Shown: positions 22,561 through 34,860 of the stretch, piece by piece
How the letters are laid out: the number at the start of each line of letters is the position of its first letter
Position numbering within the stretch: position 1 is the stretch's first letter
Source: Glebionis coronaria
Taxonomy: Eukaryota > Streptophyta > Magnoliopsida > Asterales > Asteraceae
NCBI GenBank assembly: GCA_025667525.1
Contig: CM046875.1
Coordinates: 119,836,340 to 119,900,339 of the forward strand
Reading direction: 5' to 3'
DNA: 64,000 bases
The notes under the pieces: generated by a model
The model's input: only the letters and a program-made list of their open reading frames with translations
The model's database searches: none
What the model was told of the DNA's origin: nothing
Translations under genes and position numbers: made by a program

Positions 22561-25500
22561 TTTTCCTTCAATAAAAATCTTAAAACATTATATTTCTTAC
22601 TATTTTGTAAGATTCGAGCTTGAAAAAATTACACACTTTTTTAGATATAAGCTTCACAAATGTTCTTTAAGAAATATGCTCATTATCTTTAAATCCAACA
22701 AGATCATATTCAAAATCTTCTTCACCATATTAAAAGATATTAGAATTAAAAGGTTTATGTTAGAAAGTGAGTTAAACTTTAGGGTTCGTTTGGTAATTTG
22801 TTTGACTTGTCCTACAAGTTTTGTTATTTTTAGTATGTTTTTGTTTGGTAGTTTTCGGATTGTAACTTTGGGTATTGAATAAAAGCTTCTGCTTAGTTTG
22901 TTCGTATTTGTTTTCTTCGTTTGATTTATCCAACAGTTTAGAACAACTAATTTTGAAGAAATCATTTCATTGGGGAAGAGCTCGATCATCGGCTGTTTAT
23001 CGACGTGATTTGTTTGTCGGGGCAACCATTAAACGATGACGGTGACGTGAACTATAATGGCAGCGTTGTTGAGTGAAATAACTGACGAGTGTGGTGTAGG
23101 TTGTTATAGGTGACAGCGCTTGACTCCTTTTTAAAGGCAAAACAAATCACGCAAAAAAAGATGTCGCAAGCAATAAGTAACTATGCCGTTTAAAACAATT
23201 ATGTTTCCTGTAAAACAAACGAGAAAAGAAGATGAGGAAAAGATGTAGTTGCTTTCAACATTCAGTCCAGTTTATCTGTTTTAAAGTTGCTGTTCAAACT
23301 ACTATAAGTATTAGACGATTATATTAGACTCAGACTAATTGTGAGTTTGAGTACATCAAATTTAAATTGCTTATATTATTAAAGATTTAAGTTACAGCTT
23401 GAAACCCTTTAAAGATTTATTAAATTCTTTTTTCTTTATTAGTTTTTTTTTTTTTTTTGGCGTTCACAATGATAAAGCCATCATTATCATTCAAATGTCT
23501 TTTGCATCACGAGGTATTTTTTTTAGAAATGGCTAGTTGTCTTCTGGTCACGACTACGAGTTAGGACCTCACACTCCATCTGTCATCAAACAATTCAAAT
23601 GGAGCAAGAAACACATGTCACTTTGATATAAGCGGTTCATAGAGTCCGTTCTAGATAAGAAAAGAGAGCTTCGAATAAATGCAACTTTTAATTGATACAT
23701 TATTTAATTGTAAAATGTTCGTTATATAATGAACAAAGTAGGTATGTGTTTTCTTATGTGATCTCTCGTTGTATGTTTTCATTTCTATATACATATAAAT
23801 GGTGTACTTATAGTTAAAAATGTAATATAAATAGAAAAGTTAAAAAATTAATATTAACCAGTTGATATTTTTTTGTAAGTGTTTAACAGTTAAAATGTTG
23901 AATAACATTAAGTCAGGGATCACGAGTTTGATCATCAGGTCAATACGGTTGAGTTATCGAATCACGGGTTCGACCATATATAACATTTAGTGATTTTTGC
24001 TAATGTAATATCAGTATAATTGTATTTCATATTTGGTAAATAAATAAAAAGGTGAATTCACTAAGAAATTTTTACTTTATGTTGTGATATATGATTGATT
24101 TATGAAATATATGGGTTCTCACAATCTCAAATGCCACTTTAATATATGCTTATATGTTGTAAACCATATGTATATATCAAGTTTGAGTTATAAAAGTAAT
24201 CATATAAATATATTATGAATAAAAACATTTCAAATATAACTAAATGCCCTAAATCATCAAAGAACCTTAGAACTCTAAAAATTTCCTTGTAAACTAAAGT
24301 TTCAAGTAATATAACTACACAATATCTATATATGAATATCAAAAACATATGTACACCTTATAATCTATCAATTAGAAGGTATATTTTACCCTAAAACACT
24401 AAGTACAAATCATTTAAAGCTTAGTACAAGTATTTAGACCTAGTAATTAAGATTAACACATAAAATTTATTTTACATTGAATTAGAGTATAATCTTTTAT
24501 CTCAAGTTAAGTTACAACTTACTAAAGCACAATGTACAAGTTATTTAAGCATATAACAATAATTTGACCTAATTACACTTAGGATGTGATTATCCTGTAT
24601 AAATCACTAAACTAAATGTGTATAATCTTTAGAAGCCATAAACATATATATATATAAGACTTATAATAAGCCTACATGAAAAAATAAACACTAATTACAC
24701 AAGGTACAAGTCATTAGGCATAATGACCTAAAAATCCTTATATTATCTATTTTACTTAGAATCAATACATAACCTTTTAGGACAAGTCTACCAACATTTA
24801 TAACATTACATTTAGGCTATAATATTTTCTTAAGACAAGGTACAATCATCCTAATGCACAAGGTACGACATTTCAATGCATGACTTATAACTTAGGTCAA
24901 AATAGGTATTTCACACTTTAGACATTTTAACTTAAAATAACTAATCAAGCCAAGTGTAGAAACTCGTTGGATACATTTAGGTTTTTGCTAATCCATGTGT
25001 TAATGAGTAAATTTGGGATTTGTTTGTGATTCTAGGTTTATGAGTTTGTCACATAGACGATTATAGGTGCATGTGTCAAGTAGGTAGGATCTAGTAAATG
25101 TCATCATACCACTATGTTAGGTTTTGCTTGTTTCACACATGAATTGTAATTAATATAAACGGAAACACTTGAATATTTAATCAACAAGACGTGACAGGTA
25201 ACAAACACAGAAAGAGAACGTTATAATAAGTAATGCATGATTAGATAAACAAATTTTATTTAACTGGAGAAGTTCCACAACATTAAATAATGATTAGAGC
25301 GTTAGTCAGTATCCGTCTCTTATACTCCAATTATTTTACTGCTTTAATAAAATATAAAAATACAAAAAAAAACTTTTCCCCACATCTAGACTTTTTGTAC
25401 ATTCAACACTGACCTCACATACTATTCCTGAAAAACGATAAAACCCGAGTCGTTACCTATAATATATTTACCGATCAGATACACTACTCGAATAGTTGTA

Positions 25501-25634
25501 AAATTTCGTCGTGTACCGCTCTCTTTGTTAACCGGATAAAAACGATGCAAATCACGCGATCATCAATAATACCAAGGATACTATCCGGAAACATTTTTGG
25601 TAAATTTTACGAATGTAATCTATAAAGTTATTCG
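22561..25634. other. AT-rich DNA without recognisable genes
   Basis: No coding sequence is supported. Two patterns stand out. At 23910-23985 there is a short stretch of the GTCA/GATCGAGTT-type degenerate repeat also seen at 49120-49450. From about 24390 to 24900, loosely repeated phrases of the form ACAAGGTACAAGTCATTTA recur every 120-170 bp. The right end is the target site of the Tat element (TCTGT, 25635-25639). Confidence 0.5.
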
Positions 25635-25639
25635 TCTGT

Positions 25640-26218
25640 TTTTCGCGTATGTCTCCGGTCAACGCTTCTGGAGAACATACCCTCCCTCGCCCCGTGCCCG
25701 GAACCATGAAGCATTTAATGAGTATGATCTATGAACAGTGAAGCATTTAATGAGTTAGCATTGGGCTAAGGAAAAAGCAAAAGGCACCCTTCCTATTATC
25801 CAGGAGGCTTTCATCCGTCCTTTGGATAAAAGGAAGCACCGCCGCCCTCGAAACAATAAGTCCCTCGATTGTGGGGATTTGGCTAACCTAGGTTTTGAGA
25901 CCTAGTCTATTGACATGACTAAACATCCAGGTATGTACTATGAAGTAGTATAAATACCCCACATTTAACACACACGTCCAAGGCATTCTGAATACCACCA
26001 TTAATATATATTTCACCCTTCGGTATCTCATACCGGATATCACTTGTGTGACAGTTACTTACTCTCACACCGGAGCTTGGTCCCGGGGTCAAACCCTGGA
26101 CGAGCTAACGTGTGTTGCTCTGTGTATCCTAGGTTCAAGGTCAAGAGACGAGCACACCTTTGGGATTGTCGAGGCAAAGTTGCTAGCAGCTGCCTAGCCG
26201 GAAGATTTTGTTTCAACA
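25640..26218 (+). repeat. Tat element 5' LTR
   Basis: It begins TTTTCGCGTATG, where the 3' LTR has TGTTCGCGTATG, so the terminal TG has mutated to TT. It ends TTTCAACA. The length equals that of the 3' LTR. A TATA box lies at 25949-25958. Confidence 0.93.
25949..25958 (+). promoter_or_regulatory. LTR TATA box (Tat element)
   Basis: TATAAATACC stands 260 bp before the LTR end and is conserved at 46069-46078 in the 3' LTR. It is the probable promoter for the genomic RNA. Confidence 0.65.
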
Positions 26219-26239
26219 TTTAGCGCCATCCGTGGGACC
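26219..26239 (+). promoter_or_regulatory. Primer-binding site of the Tat element
   Basis: TTTAGCGCCATCCGTGGGAC follows the 5' LTR directly. This is the GCGCC-xx-CCGTGGGA form seen at this place in Tat-group elements. I do not name the tRNA with confidence. Confidence 0.6.
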
Positions 26240-26271
26240 CTAAACTCGGATCTCCACACAACAGCTAAACA

Positions 26272-27310
26272 ATGGCAGGGGTCACAAGAGAGTCGGATCC
26301 GCCGCCATCTCCCAGTCGTGATCTCGCGACGGTAGTGAAAGAGACGGAAACGCCTCTAAACTTACGGGAAAAGATTTTGGAAAGTATGAGCGCACTACAA
26401 GGCCTGGTGGAGCGTCATAATGCCGCATCTAAGAGGCCCATTTCGCCTATACGCCTAGATTTCGAGGAAGATGTATCGAATCTGCCGAAGGATAAGGACG
26501 AAGGGCGGGAGGCTTAAAAGGAAGCTAACCTCCCGGAAGATGATTTGCAGAAACCTTTCAAAGATGTGATGGCCTCCCCATTTACTAAAAGAATCATACA
26601 ATTCTCATCACCGAAGCATAGGTTACCCGCGACTCTCAAATTGTACTCGGGGGCTACAGATCCTAATGATCATATTACCCGGTTCGCCGGTGCGGCTAAT
26701 TCAGGAGAATGGCCGATGCCAGTATGGTGCAGATTTTTCCAGCAAACTTTGGACGGAGCTGCTGGAGGATGGTTTGAAAGGTTGCCGAGGGGTAGCATAG
26801 ACAATTAGGAAGATTTGAAAGAACAGTTCCTGGAAAGATTCTCCTTAAGGAGGAAAAGTCTTAAAGCACCAATGGAAATCACCACCATCGTCCGCAAGGC
26901 GCATGAAACGTTGGCAGTATTTAAAGAGCGTTGGACAAACGAGGCAAGTTACATTCAAGGTGTTCCGGAAGTGATGAAGATATCGGCCTTCGTAAATGGA
27001 GCCAAATGCCTGGAATTGGTTCGACGTTTTACAGATGATACTCCGTTGACGGTTGCAGAGATGATGCAAAGAGTGGACGATTTCAAAAAATCTGAAGATG
27101 CATACCGTAATACTGAATTACCAACGGGAGAAGCAGGTGATGGTAACATAAAGTATAGCAAGGAGGAAAGGTATGGTCCTTCCGGTTCACGTGGACGGCA
27201 TAGGGGGCGTCAAAGAAATGATTATCGGTCTAGACCCCCGTTTCCCCCATATACCTCCGGTCAACCTAAATTATGGAAGAAGAGCATCATACCAGCGTTC
27301 CAGCTTAGAG
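26272..27310 (+). pseudogene. Tat gag (capsid-nucleocapsid), two stops and a frameshift
   Basis: The ATG at 26272 is the first after the primer site and opens with an acidic, proline-rich N-terminus. The retrotransposon gag core follows, with LYSGATDPNDHITRF near 26640 and SLRRKSLKAP/ETLAVFKERW near 26850-26930. It forms the particle that packages element RNA. Lesions: TAA at 26515-26517, TAG at 26806-26808 (where a tryptophan is usual before the ED(L)K segment), and a frameshift between about 27300 and 27320 that joins it to the downstream frame. The zinc-knuckle-like segment, CDYHQEKGHLTNNC near 27420, lies after the frameshift. Confidence 0.85.
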
Positions 27311-29778
27311 TCGCTTACCAAATTTCCAAAGGAAATTTTGGCAACTGAGTTGCAATTGTGCCTTCCCCCACCGCAACCAACCAAGGGTATCATCCGGCCT
27401 GAAAACATGGATAAGTATTGCGATTATCATCAAGAGAAGGGGCATCTTACCAATAATTGCCATCAGTTGAGAAAACAGTTGGAGGCCGCTCTAGAATCCG
27501 GTAAGCTCAACCATCTGGTAAAGGATCTACGAGGAAGAGTGAATAAAGGAAATCAAGGAAGAGGAAATGGAGATTTTAAGGGAAGGACTATAAACATGAT
27601 CGAAAGTAGGTATAGCGGCAGGAAGAGGAAGGAGGTGTGCAAGATCGAAATGGATTGGATGAATGTGCCCATAACCTTTCCACCTATACCCGACAATGAG
27701 GCTTCGGAAGAACCTCTGATATTCGAGGCCGAAATAGAGGGATATTGGGTAAAAAGGGTGTTTGTGGATGAAGGGGCCACTATACAGGTCATGTTTGAGC
27801 ACTGTTTTCTAAATCTGGATTTATCGATCCGAAGAAGGTTAACGCCCGATAACGTGAAAGTCCGGGGCTTCTCGGGGGAAGAAACTACCCCTCTCGGGAA
27901 GATAGACCTAGAAGTACCCTTTGGAGCAGATAGTTTAACAAGACGGACGGTGATGAACTTCACAGTGATTAGAGCACCATCCCCTTATAATATCATACTG
28001 GGAAGAACTGGAATCAGGGAGTTAAGGGCCGTACCCTCTACTGTACACTCGTCCATGAAGTTTCCTACCCCCAACGGGATAGCAACCATGACAACCAAAG
28101 CACGAGCCATCTATGAGTGCCGAATCATAGAAGATAGTCAAAAGATAAAGATGATGAAAACATCGGTTGTGGGAAGAGAGTTAGACGCATGGATTGCCAA
28201 GGAAGAATTCAATCAGCAGCAACGGGTTGCAGGAGACATGACGGAGCAAATCTGCGTCAATCCTGGATACCCGGAACAGTTGATCACCATTGGAAGGTTG
28301 TTCACCAAAAAATATCGAATCCAACTCATAGATTTGCTCAGGGACAACATCGATGTGTTTGCATGGGAGCCTTCGGACATGACGGGAGTACCTAGGAGAA
28401 TCATCAAGCATTCGTTAAACGTGGATATGGAGACCACACCAATTGCCCAAAAAAGAAGGACGTTGGGTGAAGAAAAAAGCCAAGCGGTTAAGAGGGATGT
28501 GGAGGAGTTAACAAAGGCAGGTATCATCCGACCGGTACGATACCCGACTTGGATCTCTAATCCGGTCATGGTCAAGAAGCCGGATGGAAACTGGCGAATG
28601 TGCATAGATTTCAAAAACCTCAACTCCGCTTGCCCAAAGGATTATTATCCTTTGCCGGACATAGATGTCAAGATAGGGGCCGTTGTGGGATACAAGTTCA
28701 AATGTTTTCTAGATGCATACAAAGGCTATCATCAAGTACAAATGGACGAGGCGGATGAAGAAAAGACGGCATTCTATACCAATGAGGGAACATACTGTTA
28801 CACGAAAATGCCTTTCGGGTTGAAAAATGCAGGAGCGACCTATCAAAGGTTAGTTGACTCGGCCTTCCGTTCGCAAATTGGTACGAATTTGGAAGCGTAC
28901 GTAGATGACTTGATGATCAAAAGTCAAACCGAAGAAGATATGCTTGCGGACATCCAAGAAACCTTCGACAATCTAAAGAGAATTAACATGAAGCTGAACC
29001 CGAAGAAATGTTCATTCGGCGTCGAGGAGGGCAAATTCTTGGGTTATATGGTAACATCAGAAGGTATAATAGCTAACCCCAAGAAGACCAAAGCAATCGC
29101 AAAGATGAGGTCTCCAAAGACTTTGAAAGAAATGCAGTCTCTGAGTGGCAAGCTGGCGGCTCTCAACCGTTTTCTATCTCGGTCGGCAGAAAGGTCCATG
29201 CCTTTCTTTGAAACACTGAAAAATATCACCAAGGAAAACAGAGATGAGTTCCAGTGGACGGACAAAGCAGAGGAAGCTTTTCAACAATTAAAGAAAATGA
29301 TTCTAGACCTTCTGTTACTAACATCCCCACTCAAAGGAGAGATTCTGTATGTCTATCTGGCCGCATCCAAAGAGGCAGTCAGCGGTGTACTCTTGGCCGA
29401 ACGAAATGGGATTCAAATGCCCATACGGTATGTGAGTAAAACACTACATGATGCCGAGAGAAGGTACGCTCCGTTGGAAAAGCTGGTCCTAGGTTTGCTG
29501 CACTTATCTCGAAGATTAAGAAGACATTTTGAAGCTCACGACATTCATGTCATATCGGACCAACCGCTGAAGCAAATACTAAGTAAATCTGAGGCCTCCG
29601 GAAGGTTAGCAAAATACGCAGTGGAGCTAGGGACATATGAAATGTCCTATGTTTCCAGAAATTCCATCAAGGGACAAGTGTTAGCTGATTTCCTCAATGA
29701 AGCCCCGTTAGACCAGCAGGAAACCGCAACAATCTACGAGGTATCCGAAGAAAAGGAGCCGGAACCACAATGGGTGCT
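27311..29778 (+). pseudogene. Tat pol, 5' part: protease, reverse transcriptase, RNase H (cut by the Athila insertion)
   Basis: One open frame from the gag C-terminus to the insertion at 29779. Order: zinc-knuckle-like CX2H...C (27420); aspartic protease with the VDEGAT active-site region near 27766 and ILGRTG near 28000; RT with MCIDFKNLN near 28600, PFGLKNA near 28812 and catalytic YVDD near 28898; then RNase H (about 29320-29650) ending KGQVLADFL. The protease has DEGA where many elements have D-S/T-G-A/S; the aspartate is kept. The frame continues, after the insert, into the second RNase H at 40666. It is one polyprotein whose downstream half is now 10.9 kb away. Confidence 0.92.
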
Positions 29779-30032
29779 TGATACAAGCATTTTACTATGG
29801 TTCGGAATAAGTTCTCGGTATCTCCTCGAATTGATCACAGCTCTAAGTGGAATGATTTGTTTTTGGTGACATAAAGGGGTTTTGGTTTTCTATACTATAA
29901 ATGAAAGAGGTAAATAAAGATTTTAACCAAAAGCAGTGAATGAAATTAAACTTGAACTTAAATAAAACAATTACGCGAATAAAACTTTAAGATAAATTAA
30001 ACAGTGAAACAAACTTACTGAAAATAAGCTCT

Positions 30033-30400
30033 ATACGGAATAAATGATGATCCAGAATTAACTAGCTCTATGCGGAATGTTTCCTTACTCGGAATAAATT
30101 GACCATGTGCGGAATATTTAAGATATTCCGAATAGAAGAGAAAAGAAGAAGACTATGCGGAATAATCAATCACCATGCGGAATAAAAGGTATACTCGGAA
30201 TAAACAGTTACTCGGAATATATAATGCTATGCGGAATATACTAACATTCCGAGTAAGGGAAAACTGAGGGAGCTACTCGGAATATATAAAATATTCCGAA
30301 TAAAGGAAAGTTAAAAAGCGCTACTCGGAATATAGAAATATTCCGAATAGTGGAAAAAGAGAGATGCTATCCGGAATAATGAAAATGTTCCGAATAAGGG
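30033..30400. repeat. Cluster of CGGAAT/ATTCCG motifs in the Athila LTR
   Basis: Roughly sixteen copies of CGGAAT in both orientations, mostly as GCGGAATA, CTCGGAATA or ATTCCGAATA, lie 10-40 bp apart. Some form CGGAATAT...ATATTCCG hairpins. The same cluster is at about 39395-39762 in the other LTR. Confidence 0.9.
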
Positions 30401-30850
30401 TCAAGACAAATGGACTATACGGAAAGTTGCTGGGAATAAAGAACAGCAGCAGATACTTCAAGAACAGGGGACTCGAATTTACCATAAATCGAACTAAATA
30501 AGCAAAAAGGTTTAACCAAATTAACCACCAATCATCTACTAACTACAAGGATCAAATCCCAATCATAATAACACAAATTCAACAACTTTTTAGAATCAAA
30601 CTTGAACCAAATAAAAACTTAAGAACTTTAAATAAAAAGATGATGAAGATCAAGATGAATGAAAAGATTAAATGAACACTTGTATTGATGATTTAGATTC
30701 AGTAACAAAAGGAAAAGATCAAGCTTACAAGATTAAGGAACAAATCAAAGAGGATGAAGAACCACTCCTTAAGGGAGATGGTTTTCCTACGAAATAGGAA
30801 AAGAAAAACTGAAAGAAAAAACTAGATTCCAAATTTTGTGAGGGTGATCC

Positions 30851-30860
30851 TTTATATAGG
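30851..30860 (-). promoter_or_regulatory. LTR TATA box (Athila-1, 3' LTR)
   Basis: CCTATATAAAGG on the - strand, conserved in the 5' LTR at 40213-40222, where it would drive the element RNA leftward. Confidence 0.7.
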
Positions 30861-31303
30861 CTGAGTGGTTGGTTGGTGAGTAGGCTTTCTCCATTTCTTC
30901 TTGTCTTCTCGTCTTTTCAGAAAAGTTGACGTTTTCGATTCTGATTCGGGATTTGTCGACGATTAAATTCAACTCGTCTTTTAATTTCTTCGTTAAATAG
31001 ACTTGAGTTTCTTTGACATATGTAAATCTTCCATCTCTGGTCCTTTTCTTCGATAAATCTTCAAATAGGCCCATCGACTTCAAATCTTTTGCATCTCTTG
31101 GACAATAGACTTCGTCTTGAGTCTTTTTCTTCGATAAAACCCGTGCAATCCCATGTTTTCTTCAATAATCATCCGGTTGACTCTGAAAACACAATAAACA
31201 CAAAAACCACGCATAATTCCAAACAATTGATATTAAACACGCGTTTTGGTCTTGTTTTAGTAAGAAATAAGTGGTAAAAGGATGGGTGTTTTCACACCTA
31301 TCA

Positions 31304-33231
31304 AATCCCCTACACTTAACCATTGCCATGCCCTCATGCAATGCTTAGCGTTAAAGCAAGTTTACATTTTTCTCATAATCAATCAACCTTGGCCTTATTA
31401 TCATACTACTAAACAAGAAGTTAAAGTGCTAAGAGAAATTAAAACTTTAAAGTAAACAAAAGGATAGAAAATAGCTATGTGGAAATAACTTGCAAAGAGA
31501 TCGAGGACTTACATTAGGGCTTCGGTGCTGCGAAGATTTATCACCCTCAAGTTTCACGTTCCCCAAACTAAGCTTAAAAACGAGATCATTGTTATTATAA
31601 GTTAGCAATTCAAACACTCACACACATGGCTTAATTAAATGCTTAAACTCCCTTATTCCTAGGTGTATCTCTTATATTTTATTTTTGTCTTAGAATGATC
31701 ATGAAGATGCATTTTTGGACTTATTTCGATAGTTTATTTAGGCTGAAAGCAAAGTAGGACGATTTGATCAATAGTTAGCTAAAGGACAAAATCTCTTAAA
31801 ACAGCTTCTCGGGATATCAAAAAGTTCATATCTTGGCATAACTTGGTTCGCGATTTGAGACCTTTCTCGGGCCGATATTTGGCATGTACTTCATACTTCG
31901 TATCTTGAGAGACGTTCTTGAGATAATGGTCTTCTCATCGTTAATAGAGTTTCTTCACTTGGAGACTTTTGAGGGGTACTACAACTTTGTTGACCACGAC
32001 TTCTTGATTATTTCTTCAATCTCTAATTGGGATTTTGAGATACAACGATCCGCCTCCTTTTCGGACTTGGATCTATTTATCCTCATACCTTGTTAGGGTC
32101 TTTTCGGATAGACTTATCCATCATCTTTATGGGAGTTGATTGCTTTTCGTCGTGAGTCTTGATCCTTCATATTGACTTTGGGAATAATGCTTTTCACATC
32201 ACTTTGGATCTTCAGCAATAAAATGGAATCCTCATGCCTTGTTAGGGCCTTTTCGGACTCGCCAATCTTCGCGCCCCGCTTCATAAGTTATGCCTTGGCT
32301 ATGAACTCTTATCATTACCGAGCAACTTTTAAAAGATCTTGGGCTAGAAGCTAAGTAACTTTTCAAATCGTACGACCTTACTTATTGCAGATAAATTATT
32401 AGCAAGTGATGGGAGAATAGGCAATTAATTACACCAAGTGAGCTTGTGCAAGAATACCGACTTATAATTGACTCTATCATTTCTCGTCCTCCACAATTTA
32501 AAATCTCAAGTAATGAGACTCGTGGATACTTAGCCTAATAAACCAATTAAGGTCTACATGGTTAAGGATACTAGCTAGAATAAACTTGGATAAGTCTATT
32601 CGGGTTGAGTCAAAATAAACGCAACGGGCCTAATATGTCAAAGACTTCTAAACTAGCTACACCACTTTATTAATATTTTTGACTTTATTGCGGGATATAT
32701 ACACATGAAAGCAACGATAAATTTTTTTAAAAATTACGACTAAATGGCCAAAGTTAATAAAAAATTTGAAAAATGTTGAAAAATAGGATTTTCTGGTTAA
32801 ATGAAGGCATTTTCATGGAAAAGTCCACTTAAAACTTCTTCGATAGAAGTCCCCCTACACTTAAGATAAACATTGTCCTCAATGTTTAAGCATGTGGGAA
32901 AAGTCTCCCCTACACTTATGACATTGTGCACGTTGGTTAACTCAAGTTAAGGAAGAGATGACTAAAGTGATCAATTTCAAATGTGAGTATGAAGAAAATT
33001 GAATCACGATAGTTGAGAGATAGAACCGGATTTCGGATAACACGGGAGAACGGTTCTTCAGAGATTCCAAGAGTGCACTTATCCCTGTAATCACATCACC
33101 ACACAAAGACAAAGACCTATAGAGGCTCCCCTACACTTAGGGGGTTAAACGGAAAAAGATAGATACTCGGGCTGCCTCCCGAGGAGCGCTTGTTTTTGAT
33201 AACCGAGTCACGAGCCTGACTCGACCCAAAA
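31304..33231 (-). other. Athila-1 3' non-coding region between pol and 3' LTR
   Basis: No long frame is present where some Athila elements carry an envelope-like ORF. The polypurine tract is the - strand GTGTAGGGGATT directly beside the LTR (31304-31316). The whole region is closely repeated at 56659-58569 in the second Athila copy, including the line-up of conserved phrases around CCCCTACACTTA. It is therefore a family feature, not random loss. Confidence 0.7.
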
Positions 33232-34860
33232 TTAGTTCATGGGGAACGTGGTGAGGGATGGAATCATCTCCTGAGAGGTGTCCTCACCAAAGTACAACTT
33301 CACTCGTTGGCCATTCACCTTAAAATTAGGTCCATTAGGTTGAGCGAGCTCGAGAGTACCATATGGAAAAATTTTGGGCAATGGTGAATGGGCCGGACCA
33401 ACGAGATTTCAGCTTGCCCGAAAAGATTTTCAACCGAGAGTTAAAAAGTAAGACTTTGTCTCCAACATGGAACTCTCGGTTCTTAATCTTAGAATCGTGA
33501 ATGAGCTTAGTCCTTTCCTAATAGATCAAAGAATTTTCATAAGCCTCATTACGGAGTTCATTGATCTCATTGAGTTGGATCTTGCGTAGGTCACCGGCTT
33601 TGTTGATATCAAAATTAGCCCACTTCAAGGCCCAGTAAGCCTTGTGCTCCAACTCAATGGGGAGGTGGTACGCTTTCCCGTACACAAGACGATATGGTGT
33701 GCAACCAATCGGAGTCTTGTAAGCAGTACGGAAAGCCCACAAAGCATCATCAAGTTTATCAGCCCATGAGGCACGATGCTCTCCCACGCTCCTTTCAAGA
33801 ATTCGCTTTAGTCCTCGGTTGGATATTTCAGCCTGGCCATTAGTTTGTGGGTGGTAGGCTGTGGAAAGACGATGGTTGACACCGTACTTAGCCATGAATC
33901 TAGCAAATTGGTCATTGCAGAAATGAGTCCCACGATCACAAATAATGGCGCGAGGCACACCGAATCTAGCGAAAAGAGCTTTCAAAAAGTTACAAACCAC
34001 CCTTGCGTCATTAGTAGGTAAAGCTTTGGCTTCAACCCACTTTGAAACGTAGTCAACGGCAACAAGGATGTATTTGTTTCCTTTAGAAGAAGGGAATGGC
34101 CCCATAAAGTCGATACCCCAAACATCAAAGATTTCACACTCTTGAATGAAATTCTGAGGCATCTCGTCTTTATGTGTGACCGTGCCTCGTTTTTGGCAAA
34201 CATCACATCGTTTAACCATATCGTGAGCTTCACGATATATGGAGGGCTAATAAAATCCCGAATCAAACACTTTTTTGGCGGTGTAGTTGGGACCAAAGTG
34301 ACCACCGGTGGGTCCTTTGTGGCAAGCATCAAGGATTTCTGAAGCTGCCGGTCCGTCAACACATCGGCTGATAATCAGGTCGGCACATTGTTTGAATAGG
34401 TAAGGGTCGTCCCAAAAGTAAGTCTTAATGTCGGTGAAGAACTTTTTTTTTGTTGGAAGGTCAACCCTTCCTTGAGAATTCCACCCGCTAAGTAGTTTGC
34501 AAAGTCCGCAAACCACGGGGTTTCATCAGATTTCGAATTTATAGACATTAAGGTCTCCAAGGGAAAAGAATCATTGATTTCTTTGTTCGGATGATCCCCT
34601 TGGTAAGGATCCTCAAGTCTGCTGAGATGATCCGCGGCTAGGTTTTCTGCTCCTTTTTTATCGCGAATTTCGATTTTAAATTCCTGGAGCAGCAAAACCC
34701 AGCGAAGAAGTCTTGGTTTGGAATCTTGCTTTGTCAACAAGTACTTCAACGCGGAATGATCGGTATACACTATTGTTGTAGAAAGGACAAGATAGGGGCG
34801 AAATTTTTCAAAGGCATAGACAACAGCTAAAAGCTCTTTTTCGGTTGTTGTATAATGCAA
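33232..34860 (-). pseudogene. Athila-1 pol, 3' part: RNase H end and integrase, disrupted
   Basis: Starting after the TAA at 34861-34863, the frame gives the RNase H tail ([26 protein letters not shown]), then the integrase zinc region (CHKGP...HFGP...CDVCQKRG). The catalytic core follows, with GIDFMGPFP near 34107, the DRGTHF aspartate near 33925 and [13 protein letters not shown] near 33840, then a C-terminal [12 protein letters not shown] segment. Lesions: a frameshift at the T homopolymer 34441-34450, TAG at 34246-34248 (tryptophan in the second Athila copy), a stop at 33518-33520 and a frameshift near 33370. The natural end is TAA at 33232-33234, shared with the other copy. Confidence 0.88.

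Larger units (their letters stand above)
29779..31303 (-). repeat. Athila-1 3' LTR (left)
   Basis: It starts TGATACAAGC and ends ACACCTATCA on the + strand. It contains a cluster of about 16 CGGAAT/ATTCCG motifs at 30033-30400. Its TATA box (- strand) is at 30851-30860. Confidence 0.95.

Noticed and set aside
26080..26125. tRNA-like T-arm (CCCGGGGTCAAACCCTGG) in both Tat LTRs
   Set aside because: No D-arm, anticodon arm or acceptor stem could be placed around it; it is part of the LTR sequence.
31304..33231. Envelope-like gene of Athila
   Set aside because: No long frame or membrane-protein pattern on the element strand; only short scattered frames.
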